Part shown: piece after piece, positions 6,067-12,666 of the stretch
Position numbering within the stretch: position 1 is the first letter of the stretch
Layout: each line of letters begins with the position of its first letter
Assembly: GCA_015661135.1 (NCBI GenBank)
Contig: JACVXW010000009.1
Coordinates: forward strand, 1 to 13,998
Reading direction: 5' to 3'
Origin: Chloroflexota bacterium
GTDB taxonomy: Bacteria; Chloroflexota; Limnocylindria; Limnocylindrales; CSP1-4
DNA length: 13,998 nucleotides
Program-made: the position numbers and the translations under genes
The notes under the pieces: generated by a model
The model's database searches: none
Told to the model about the DNA's origin: nothing
The model's input: the letters and a program-made list of their open reading frames with translations, nothing else

Positions 6067-7348
6067 AGCCGGCGCGCGCGCCGACCAGGAACCAGGCGTC
6101 GATCTCGCCCTTGCCCTTGAGGGAAATTGGGCCACGCGGCTCGAGGGCGAAGGCGTCCCGCAGGAGTGCCTCCATCCGCCCAGTGACATGGATCCGGCCG
6201 GCCGAGCCGTGGGATTCCATCCGTGCCGCCGTGTTGACGGTGTCGCCCCAGAGGTCGTAGCTGAACTTGCGCCGGCCGATGACCCCGGCAACCACCGGGC
6301 CCGTATCCATCCCGATCCGAATTCGGAGGCCGAGACCCGTCTCTTCGGCCAGGCGTTCGCTCGCGTCGATCAGGTCCAGCGCGGCGAGGGCGACGGCGGC
6401 GGCATGGTCCGCTCGCGGCTCCGGCAGGCCACCGACGAGCAGATACGCGTCCCCGATCGTCTTGATCTTCTCGAGGCCGTGCCGGTCGGCGATCTCGTCG
6501 AACGCGGAGAAGATGCGGTCGAGGATCCGCACCACGTCCGCCGGCGCGGTGCGATCGGCGAACGGCGTGAAATCCACCACGTCGGCGAACAGTACGGTGA
6601 CCGCTGGGTAGGCATCGGCGATCGTGCCGGCGCCGGCCTTCAGGCGCTCTGCGATCGCCCGCGGCAGCACGTTGAGGAGGAGGCCCTCGGACCGGAGGTG
6701 CTCGGCATCCAGGGCTGCCATCGCCGCCTCGCGCTGCCGGACGAACAGCTGCACGATGACGAACGCAGTCGCCGCGGGGCCAAGGACGTTGAGGCCGAAG
6801 AAAGTCGTTCGGACGAGGTCCGGCAGCAGGACGGCTCCTGCGGCGAGCCACGGGTCGACGACGGCGGAGAGGATAGTCAGGCCCGCGAACGCCAGGAACC
6901 AGGGCACGGAGCCGGCGGCGCCGACGAAAAGCACGGCCCCGAGCGCGGCGACGAGCGCCCACCATGAGACGACCGAGGATGCGGCCCAACCGCCGAGCGA
7001 CCACTGGAGGGCGAAGGGCAGGACGGTCATCAGGGCGATCTGGCTGAGACGAAACACACGGAATCCGCGGCCGCGGCTGATCACGATGAGGCCGATGACC
7101 GTCGCGACCTGGTAGGTGAACGGGATCGCGGCCGCGAGCGGCCGGCCGAGGGCCAGGTAGGTCAGGACCCAGGTGATCGCCAGCGCGGTCACCGTCAGGC
7201 TGGCCGCGACCAGCGTGGACCGCCTCGCCATCTCGCCGGCATCCGCAGATGGGTCCGCGGCCAGCCGGGACAGCGCCGCACCGAGGCTGCGAAGTCGGGC
7301 GGAATTCACCGCGGCAGTGTACCGTCCGGACCCGGCGCTCGAGCGCAC
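6065..7348 (-). CDS. Six-TM class III adenylyl cyclase
   Basis: This is a membrane-bound cyclase expected to make cAMP from ATP. The longest frame gives 427 residues: a cytosolic N-terminus of about 45 residues, six hydrophobic segments between about 46 and 203, a short linker helix (RSEGLLLNVLPRAIAERL, about 219-236), and a class III catalytic domain at about 248-424. All canonical residues are present: metal-binding Asp256 (LFADVVDFT) and Asp300 (IGDAY), adenine-specifying Lys296 and Asp365 (SYDLWGD), and transition-state Asn372 and Arg376 (VNTAARME). The Lys/Asp pair favours ATP over GTP. It is a single catalytic domain, so it must homodimerise, as in the mycobacterial Rv1625c architecture it closely resembles. 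The start is uncertain: GTG 7348 overlaps a possible -10 element, and GTG 7309 would fit that promoter better. No Shine-Dalgarno is clear for either. The gene converges on xseB and diverges from dxs. Confidence 0.9.
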   Translation of the reverse strand: MRSSAGSGRYTAAVNSARLRSLGAALSRLAADPSADAGEMARRSTLVAASLTVTALAITWVLTYLALGRPLAAAIPFTYQVATVIGLIVISRGRGFRVFRLSQIALMTVLPFALQWSLGGWAASSVVSWWALVAALGAVLFVGAAGSVPWFLAFAGLTILSAVVDPWLAAGAVLLPDLVRTTFFGLNVLGPAATAFVIVQLFVRQREAAMAALDAEHLRSEGLLLNVLPRAIAERLKAGAGTIADAYPAVTVLFADVVDFTPFADRTAPADVVRILDRIFSAFDEIADRHGLEKIKTIGDAYLLVGGLPEPRADHAAAVALAALDLIDASERLAEETGLGLRIRIGMDTGPVVAGVIGRRKFSYDLWGDTVNTAARMESHGSAGRIHVTGRMEALLRDAFALEPRGPISLKGKGEIDAWFLVGARAG

Positions 7349-7377
7349 TTGTAAAACATGCGCTGGCGTGGTATCAA
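7348..7377 (-). promoter_or_regulatory. Opposed promoter candidate for the cyclase gene
   Basis: Read on the minus strand, TTGATA (7377-7372) and TACAAG (7353-7348) are 18 bp apart, matching -35 at five of six and -10 at four of six. The elements coincide with the dxs promoter candidate in reverse, so only one polymerase could occupy the site. It implies initiation near 7341, favouring the cyclase start at 7309 over 7348. Confidence 0.35.
7349..7377 (+). promoter_or_regulatory. Promoter candidate for dxs
   Basis: TTGTAA (7349-7354) and TATCAA (7372-7377) are separated by exactly 17 bp, each matching the sigma-70 consensus at four of six bases. Transcription would start near 7384, leaving a leader of about 39 bases before the GTG of dxs. 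The region is locally AT-richer than its surroundings. Confidence 0.45.
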
Positions 7378-7408
7378 GTATCGAGCGGCCAAATCGGCCA
7401 CTTACTTC

Positions 7409-7414
7409 GGGAGA
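7409..7414 (+). promoter_or_regulatory. Shine-Dalgarno site that sets the dxs start
   Basis: GGGAGA ends eight bases before GTG 7423. Together with the family-typical N-terminus that begins there, it decides the start against the longer frame open from 7249, which would run back through the promoter and into the cyclase gene. Confidence 0.6.
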
Positions 7415-7422
7415 AGCGCGTC

Positions 7423-9456
7423 GTGTCTTCCATCCTCAAGAGCCTCACCGGACCGGGCGACCTCCGCGGGCTGGACGAGGGTCAGCTCGCTGTCCTTGCT
7501 GCGGAGATCCGCGAGACGATCATCGGGACCGTTGCGCGGACAGGCGGCCATCTGGGTTCGTCGCTCGGCGTCGTGGAGTTGTCCATTGCGCTTCATCGGC
7601 TGCTGGAGTCGCCCCGTGACCGGATTGTCTGGGACACCGGCCATCAGGCGTATGCGCACAAACTCCTGACCGGCCGCCTTGAGCGGTTCGGGACGCTGCG
7701 CCAGATGGACGGGATCGGTGGCTTTCCACGTCGCTCGGAGAGTGAGCACGACGTCTTCGATGGCGGGCACGCCGGGACCGGGCTGTCGATCGCGCAGGGC
7801 CTGGCGACGGCACGGGACATCCGGCACGGCCTGGAGCGCATCGCCGTCGTCGTTGGCGATGCCGCGCTGATGAGCGGCCTGTCGCTCGAGGCGCTGAACG
7901 ACATCGGGCATCGGGGGACGCCGATGCTGATCGTCCTCAACGACAACGAGATGTCGATCAGCCCGACGGTCGGAGCGGTCTCGACGTATCTCTCGAAGAT
8001 CAAGCTGAGCCAGGCCTGGCAGCACAGCAAATCCGCCTACGACAGCCTCGTCGAGCGCATTCCACTCGTCGGCGGCGGCGCCCTCGAATGGAGCCAGCGG
8101 CTGCGCCGATCCGTGGTCAACCTGGCCTCACCGGGTCAGCTGTTCGAGGATCTCGGGATCACCTACATCGGCGTGGTGCCGGGGCATGATCTCCACGCGC
8201 TGCTCGAGACCTTCGGCCGGGTCATGTCACTGAAGGGCCCGGTCCTCGTCCACGTGCGAACGCAGAAGGGTCGTGGCTACCGGCCCGCGGAGACGGACCA
8301 GATCGCGTTTCACGGCGCGGCGCTCCCGCCGATGGATCTGGCGCCGAAGGCTGACGCCCACGACCCAGGGCACGTCGTCCGCCAGATCGGGTCGTCCATG
8401 CCGCACGGGGCCGGTTCGAACGGTGATGCCACGCCACCGACGGCGCGACCGGGCGCGCCGAAGAAGAATCCCAATTACACGGCCGTCTTCGCCGAGGAAC
8501 TGGTCGAGCAGGCGCGGACTGACCGGCGGATCGTCGGGATCACGGCGGGTATGCCGACCGGGACAGGGATGGCAAAGTTCCAGGCCGCCTTTCCGGAGCG
8601 GACCATCGACGTCGGGATCGCGGAGCAGCACGCGCTCACCCTGGCTGCGGGGCTGGCCCTGGCCGGCATGCGGCCGGTTGTCGCCCTCTACTCCACATTC
8701 CTGCAGCGAGCCTTCGACCAGACCGTCCACGACATCTGCCAGAACGACGTGCCGGTGGTCATCGGCGTTGATCGTGCCGGCCTGGTCGGGGAGGACGGGA
8801 CCTCACACCAGGGAATGTTCACGCTGCCGGCCCAGCGCCAACTCCCATTCCTGGTCGTGGCCAGCCCGAAGGACGAACAGGAGTTGCGTTCCCTTCTCCG
8901 GACCGCGCTCACGCAGGAACATCCCTTCGCGCTCCACTACCCGCGCGATGCCGGGCTGGGGCTGCCATCGGTGGAACCGGTCGAGATCCCCGTCGGGCGC
9001 GGCGAGGTCCTCCGCGAGGGACGGGACCTTCTCTTCGTTGGCTTCGGCCCGATCGTCATGCGGGCGATGGAGGCGGCCGGCGCGCTCGAGCGTGACGGGT
9101 GGTCCGTCGGCGTGGTCAATGCCAGGTTCGCGAAGCCGCTGGACCGGCAGCTCATCCTGGACGCCGCCCGCGGCAAGCGCCTGGTCGTCACCGTTGAAGA
9201 GAGCGTTGTGACCGGCGGTTTTGGGAGCGGTGTTCTCGAGGCGATCGAGGAGGCCCGACTGACCGATCCGGCCTATCGCGACATTGCCGTGCGGCTCGTG
9301 GGCATTCCGGGCGATCAGTTCGTGGACCATGGTTCCGTCGCGGATCTGCGGCGGATGCTGCGGTTGGACGCGCCGGGACTGGAGGCCCAGGTCCGTGAGG
9401 CCCTCGCGACCATCCAGGCCGTGCCGGGCAGGTCCGAGGCGGCTCCCGCCGGCTGA
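7423..9456 (+). CDS. dxs: 1-deoxy-D-xylulose-5-phosphate synthase
   Basis: DXS condenses pyruvate with glyceraldehyde 3-phosphate using thiamine diphosphate, the first step of the MEP isoprenoid pathway. From GTG 7423 the product is 677 residues; the usual length is about 620-640. The N-terminal domain has GGHLGSSLGVVEL, DTGHQAYAHKLLTGR and the cofactor motif from Asp146 to Asn173 (LNDNEMSISP). The central domain has the catalytic Glu401 in DVGIAEQHALT, YSTFLQRAFDQ and DRAGLVGEDGTSHQG. A transketolase C-terminal domain follows. Two oddities: the usual GDG of the diphosphate motif reads GDA (Ala147), and the linker between His297 and Tyr352 is about 55 residues, Gly/Pro/Ala-rich and roughly twice the common length. 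The essential Asp, Asn and Glu remain, so it should be active. The gene stands alone, divergent from the cyclase. Confidence 0.95.
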   Translation: MSSILKSLTGPGDLRGLDEGQLAVLAAEIRETIIGTVARTGGHLGSSLGVVELSIALHRLLESPRDRIVWDTGHQAYAHKLLTGRLERFGTLRQMDGIGGFPRRSESEHDVFDGGHAGTGLSIAQGLATARDIRHGLERIAVVVGDAALMSGLSLEALNDIGHRGTPMLIVLNDNEMSISPTVGAVSTYLSKIKLSQAWQHSKSAYDSLVERIPLVGGGALEWSQRLRRSVVNLASPGQLFEDLGITYIGVVPGHDLHALLETFGRVMSLKGPVLVHVRTQKGRGYRPAETDQIAFHGAALPPMDLAPKADAHDPGHVVRQIGSSMPHGAGSNGDATPPTARPGAPKKNPNYTAVFAEELVEQARTDRRIVGITAGMPTGTGMAKFQAAFPERTIDVGIAEQHALTLAAGLALAGMRPVVALYSTFLQRAFDQTVHDICQNDVPVVIGVDRAGLVGEDGTSHQGMFTLPAQRQLPFLVVASPKDEQELRSLLRTALTQEHPFALHYPRDAGLGLPSVEPVEIPVGRGEVLREGRDLLFVGFGPIVMRAMEAAGALERDGWSVGVVNARFAKPLDRQLILDAARGKRLVVTVEESVVTGGFGSGVLEAIEEARLTDPAYRDIAVRLVGIPGDQFVDHGSVADLRRMLRLDAPGLEAQVREALATIQAVPGRSEAAPAG

Positions 9457-9755
9457 CCTCGGGCCGGGTCGCGCGACTTCCGACGGCGGCTCGCGGCATC
9501 TGGCGGTCAACCCCAAGCATCCGCCACCCCGAACTTGCCAGTCACGGAATCATGGGCAACGCCACCGTGCAAGCTCGGAATTCGACTCCACGATCACCGC
9601 TGGGCTGCTTTCTGCGACTCGCAGGTTGGGGTTCGTCGCTGGGGTGGATCGGCTTTCGCACGATCCGACAGCGGCGCACTATTCGATGACTTGGAGGCTT
9701 GGCCGCAAACCTGCGTTGTCGCGCCGACACTTCCTGGAGAAGGCGAGATCGCGTG
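9457..9755. other. Non-coding region between dxs and the XRE gene
   Basis: About 300 bases with no supportable gene. Frames open on both strands here lack the strong third-position GC of the neighbours and resemble no family. Base composition looks less GC-rich than in the flanking genes. No convincing terminator was seen after dxs. One copy of an 11-bp direct repeat lies at 9536-9546. It may be remnant DNA tied to insertion of the XRE gene. Confidence 0.5.
9536..9546 (+). repeat. 11-bp direct repeat, left copy
   Basis: TGCCAGTCACG occurs here and again in the same orientation at 10630-10640. The two copies bracket the lone minus-strand XRE gene and its non-coding flanks. Such a match between two 300-base flanks is unlikely but not impossible by chance. 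Confidence 0.4.
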
Positions 9756-10526
9756 TCATCGGCCCAGGCGCACGCCGTGCGGCGGGAAGCGCATCACGCT
9801 CGACCTGGAGCCGTGAAGATGGACCCACAGGATGCCCGCGCCTGGCCAGGGCGCATCCGGCCCGAACAGCGCAGCGAAGACGTCTGCCGAACGGGCGGGG
9901 AACGCCGTTCCGAGCAGCGCGCCGTACTGCCGCGCCAGATCGCGAGTCCGGACGGTCGATCGCAACACCAGGAGTTGCGAGATCGCCGGACCCGCCGAGG
10001 GCCCGCCGGTCGCGGTCTCATCGGAGGCGAGGGCTTCCGACTTCGCGCGTCCCCACCGAATCTGCTGCTCGATCCGCCGGAGATCGGAGTGCACTTCGGC
10101 TGCCACGATCGTCTCCGACAGCCGGTCGCGCAGTACTGCATCGATGACGCCACGAACCGGGTGCAAGGTCGGAACCTCGACCTCAGCTCGCCAGCGTGGG
10201 TGCAGCGATCTCAGCAGATTCTCGATCATCGGCGCCTGAAATCGATCGTGGATCCGTGGGCCTGAGCTCGGGAAGTACCGGAGACTCAACTCGGCCCCGG
10301 GGGCAACGCCGATCGCGGTGAGTACACGGGTGCTCGGCTGGGCCTTGCCAGCCTCGACTCGTCCGATGTGGGCAGCCGCGATCCCGGTCACCCGCGCAAC
10401 GGCAGCGATCGATACGTTTGCGTCGAGGCGCATCCGACGGATTTCCTCGCCGGCCCGGCGGTTCACCAGGTCGACACGGCGGATGGTCTCGCGGTGGACT
10501 TCCATGGGTCCGGGGTTCGGGTTCAT
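9756..10526 (-). CDS. XRE-type HTH regulator with restriction-endonuclease-like C-terminal domain
   Basis: A 256-residue protein. Residues 24-80 form an XRE/Cro-type helix-turn-helix (GEEIRRMRLDANVSIAAVAR, then GIAAAHIGRVEAGKAQPS), so it should bind DNA as a regulator. Residues 108-240 resemble a domain I recall from HTH proteins of high-GC Actinobacteria and Chloroflexota that looks like a PD-(D/E)xK fold: RGVIDAVL (Asp129), then VAAEVHSDLRRIEQQIR (Glu144, His146), and later a strand-like QLLVLRS with TRDLARQ. The usual ExK reads ExH here, so nuclease activity is doubtful and the domain may serve in ligand or DNA binding. The ATG at 10526 has no Shine-Dalgarno; the next in-frame ATG is seven codons on. 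It is a monocistronic gene in an otherwise non-coding 1.4-kb island, against the direction of its neighbours, which suggests acquisition. The target is unknown. Confidence 0.75.
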   Translation of the reverse strand: MNPNPGPMEVHRETIRRVDLVNRRAGEEIRRMRLDANVSIAAVARVTGIAAAHIGRVEAGKAQPSTRVLTAIGVAPGAELSLRYFPSSGPRIHDRFQAPMIENLLRSLHPRWRAEVEVPTLHPVRGVIDAVLRDRLSETIVAAEVHSDLRRIEQQIRWGRAKSEALASDETATGGPSAGPAISQLLVLRSTVRTRDLARQYGALLGTAFPARSADVFAALFGPDAPWPGAGILWVHLHGSRSSVMRFPPHGVRLGR

Positions 10527-10629
10527 GGTGTCATGTAAGCGGGAACCGGTTAGCTGCGGCTTACCAGCCGGCTCACAGGTACCGGACTGTCTCTTCTCCG
10601 ACCCGCGCGCAGGCCCACTCCGGGCACAC

Positions 10630-10640
10630 TGCCAGTCACG
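10630..10640 (+). repeat. 11-bp direct repeat, right copy
   Basis: The second copy of TGCCAGTCACG, in the same orientation as the one at 9536-9546. Sequence outside the 11 bases does not match. Confidence 0.4.
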
Positions 10641-10815
10641 AGAAGCTGCATCACAAGACGAGACTTGGCACTGCCATCGGCGCGAGCCGAAGGATCCGCA
10701 ATGTTCCGCGACTCCCCGGCTTGGCTTCTTGAACTTCGTCGCGTGCCGGCGCGGTCGCTCGACGGCGGGACACGGATCCGAGCCTCCCAGGATTGCCGAC
10801 GATCACGGCCGAAGC

Positions 10816-10822
10816 GAGGAGG
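10816..10822 (+). promoter_or_regulatory. Shine-Dalgarno site that sets the tlyA start
   Basis: GAGGAGG lies ten bases before GTG 10833, with a second AGGAG at 10824-10828. No comparable site precedes the alternative starts GTG 10911 and GTG 10926, so the longer protein is preferred. Confidence 0.5.
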
Positions 10823-10832
10823 CAGGAGCCCC

Positions 10833-11786
10833 GTGGCAAACAGGCGGCCGCAGGAGTTCCAATCCGCCGACGGCGCGGTCGATACCGGCCGGCTGTGCCA
10901 CGATAGTCCCGTGACCGGGACCGCCGTGGGCCAGCCTCGCCAGCCTCGCCAGCCTCGCCAACCGCGGCTCGTTCGCCAGCGGTTGGATCAACTCGTCGTG
11001 GAACGTGGCCTTGCTTCAACACGGTCGAGTGCCCAGGCGCTCATCCTCGGCGGGAAGGTTCGAACCGGCTCTGGAGACGCGGCTCGAGTGGACCGCAAGG
11101 CCGGCGACCTCGTGGCCGCCGACCTGGTGATCGAGGTCGTGCAGCGCAATCCGTATGTGAGCCGCGGCGGGCACAAGCTGGCTGCCGCACTCGACGCGTT
11201 CGGCATCGATCCAGCCGGGCGAACCTGTCTGGACGTCGGCGCGTCCACCGGAGGGTTCACGGACGTGCTCCTCCAGCGCGGCGCCGCGCGCGTCTACGCG
11301 CTCGACGTGGGCCGCGGCCAGCTCGCGGAGAAACTCCGGAACGAGCCGAGGGTTGTCTCGATGGAGCGCGTCAATGCCCGGACGATCACCGGAACCACGC
11401 TTCCTAAGTCGGTCACGCTCGCGACGATGGATGTCTCGTTCATCTCCCTGCGCCTCGTCCTGGGCCCGGTCGCCATGGCCTTCGGCGAAGGCGGTGGCGA
11501 CATCGTGGCCCTCGTCAAGCCCCAGTTCGAGGCGGGCCGGGCCGAGGTCCACGGCGGCGTGGTGCGGGATCCTGCGGTGCACCGCTCGGCTATTGAGCGC
11601 GTCGTCGAGACTGCCGCCATGGCCGGCATGACCACGCGCGACGTGATCGCGTCTCCCATCCTCGGACCGGAAGGCAACCGTGAGTTCCTCCTCCACCTGG
11701 TTGTGGGCGCGACGGTCTCCAGCGCGGGGATCGCGGCGGAGCGAATCGCGGCCGCCGTGGCACCCCCAGGCACTGAGCTGCCGTGA
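10833..11786 (+). CDS. tlyA: TlyA-type rRNA 2'-O-methyltransferase (S4 + RrmJ-like)
   Basis: TlyA methylates ribose 2'-OH of rRNA cytidines; in mycobacteria this is at C1409 of 16S and C1920 of 23S rRNA and confers capreomycin sensitivity. Older annotations call it hemolysin. From GTG 10833 the product is 317 residues. The S4 RNA-binding domain begins at about residue 50 (RLDQLVVERGLASTRSSAQA) and the Rossmann methyltransferase at about 108. The SAM-binding LDVGASTGGFTD starts at 133, and the K-D-K-E tetrad is visible as Lys115 (GGHK), Asp200 (MDVSF), Lys229 (LVKPQFEAG) and Glu284 (NREF). The first 48 residues are an extension absent from typical 245-275-residue TlyA and include Gln-Pro-Arg repeats. 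The start rests on a strong Shine-Dalgarno and GC-rich third positions from 10833; GTG 10911 would give 291 residues. The stop overlaps nadK by GTGA, a common pairing. Confidence 0.92.
   Translation: MANRRPQEFQSADGAVDTGRLCHDSPVTGTAVGQPRQPRQPRQPRLVRQRLDQLVVERGLASTRSSAQALILGGKVRTGSGDAARVDRKAGDLVAADLVIEVVQRNPYVSRGGHKLAAALDAFGIDPAGRTCLDVGASTGGFTDVLLQRGAARVYALDVGRGQLAEKLRNEPRVVSMERVNARTITGTTLPKSVTLATMDVSFISLRLVLGPVAMAFGEGGGDIVALVKPQFEAGRAEVHGGVVRDPAVHRSAIERVVETAAMAGMTTRDVIASPILGPEGNREFLLHLVVGATVSSAGIAAERIAAAVAPPGTELP
10932..10967 (+). repeat. 9-bp tandem repeat encoding Gln-Pro-Arg units in tlyA
   Basis: CAGCCTCGC occurs three times in perfect tandem (10932-10958), followed by a diverged fourth unit, CAACCGCGG. 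In the tlyA frame it encodes four Gln-Pro-Arg triplets just before the S4 domain. Because the unit is a multiple of three, copy-number change by slippage would keep the frame. Confidence 0.85.
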
Positions 11787-12631
11787 ACCCCCTCCGTCGG
11801 ATCGGCTTCGCCTACAACCCGACCATTGATGCGGCAGTGGATCTGCGCGAGCGCGCCACGGGTTGGGCGGCGATGCGCGGTCTCGACCACTGGGCCGCGG
11901 CGGCAGCAGACCTGGACACACTTCGCCGGGAACTGCCGGGCACCGACGTCCTGATCGTCCTGGGCGGGGACGGCACGTTCCTGCGTGCGGCGCGGGCGGT
12001 GGCCGACGTGGACGTCCCCCTGCTCGGCATCAACGTGGGCAAGGTGGGCTTCCTGTCAAAGGTTGAGGCGGGCGACCTCGTCCGGACTCTCGATCAGCTG
12101 CAGGCCGGGGCGTTCAGCCTGGAGCATCGAATGGCCCTGGAAGGCCGGATCCTGCGTGGCGGCCGACCTGACGCCCCGGAACGCCATGTGGCCCTCAACG
12201 ACGTCGTCATCGCCCGGGGATCGCTCGCCCGCGTGGTCCGGCTGGACGTTTCCATCGACGCCAGCCACCTGGCGACGTTCATCGCCGACGGCCTCATCGT
12301 GGCCAGCCCCACGGGTTCCACCGGTTACTCCTTCTCGGCCGGCGGCCCCATCCTGGACCCACATGCCCGGAACCTCGTCGTCACCCCGATCGCCGGCTAC
12401 CTGACCACGATCCGGTCCGTCGTCGTGGAGGCCTCCGTCGTGATCCGGTGCCGTGTCACCGATGCCCATGAGGCCCTCGTCTCGATCGACGGGCGCGAGG
12501 ACGTCCCGATCGCGGTCGGTGACGTGGTGGAAGTTCGATCGATCGAGCGACCGATCCGGCTCGTCCAGCCCACGGGCTCGTTGCCGTTCTGGGACCTCGT
12601 CCGCAAGAAGGTGGAGCTCCTACCGTCGTGA
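11783..12631 (+). CDS. nadK: NAD kinase (ATP/polyphosphate-dependent)
   Basis: NadK phosphorylates NAD to NADP in the cytoplasm and is the only bacterial route to NADP. The product is 282 residues, typical of the family. The diacylglycerol-kinase-like N-terminal domain holds VLGGDGTFLRAA with the catalytic Asp63 of GGDGT. The all-beta C-terminal domain holds the NAD-binding LNDVVIARG and IADGLIVASPTGSTGYSFSAGGPI, as well as VSIDGRED near the end. The segment usually read as CPHTL is replaced by IAGYLTT, a divergence seen in parts of the family. The start is GTG 11783, inside the tlyA stop (GTGA), so translation is probably coupled. tlyA-nadK is a recurrent bacterial neighbourhood, often followed by recN; here a tyrosine recombinase gene follows instead after 35 bp. 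Confidence 0.95.
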   Translation: MNPLRRIGFAYNPTIDAAVDLRERATGWAAMRGLDHWAAAAADLDTLRRELPGTDVLIVLGGDGTFLRAARAVADVDVPLLGINVGKVGFLSKVEAGDLVRTLDQLQAGAFSLEHRMALEGRILRGGRPDAPERHVALNDVVIARGSLARVVRLDVSIDASHLATFIADGLIVASPTGSTGYSFSAGGPILDPHARNLVVTPIAGYLTTIRSVVVEASVVIRCRVTDAHEALVSIDGREDVPIAVGDVVEVRSIERPIRLVQPTGSLPFWDLVRKKVELLPS

Positions 12632-12666
12632 CAGGCCGGCTGGTCCGCAGCCGGGCGGAGTAGTCG

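Larger units (their letters stand above)
10527..10832. other. Intergenic region between the XRE gene and tlyA
   Basis: About 300 bases upstream of both divergent genes. No ORF with coding bias was seen. It holds an inverted repeat close to the XRE start (GTAAGC at 10535-10540, GCTTAC at 10559-10564) enclosing the palindrome AACCGGTT at 10544-10551, and the right copy of an 11-bp direct repeat at 10630-10640. A frame upstream of tlyA is open from TTG 10665, but its codons lack the GC-rich third positions seen after 10833. No good promoter could be assigned to tlyA. Confidence 0.5.

Noticed and set aside
5673..7004. A 443-codon open frame on the minus strand
   Set aside because: It overlaps the real cyclase in another frame and runs antisense through xseB. 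It is Arg/Pro/Gly-rich, with no domain signature: a high-GC shadow frame.
7249..7422. Upstream extension of dxs
   Set aside because: It would run through the divergent promoter region and into the cyclase coding sequence, and would add 58 residues unrelated to DXS; GTG 7423 has a good ribosome site.
9436..9460. Possible terminator at the dxs stop
   Set aside because: Only two short 4-bp complementary segments can be paired and there is no T-tract; indistinguishable from background in GC-rich DNA.
9535..9816. A 93-codon plus-strand frame downstream of dxs
   Set aside because: It has a TTG start and no ribosome site, its third positions lack GC bias, it overlaps the XRE gene antisense, and it has no family resemblance.
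10665..10832. Upstream extension of tlyA from TTG 10665
   Set aside because: Codon third positions are not GC-biased before 10833 and no ribosome site precedes the TTG.
10932..10967. Possible CRISPR-like or regulatory iteron array
   Set aside because: The units are 9 bp, contiguous and codon-phased, without spacers; this is an in-frame coding minisatellite.
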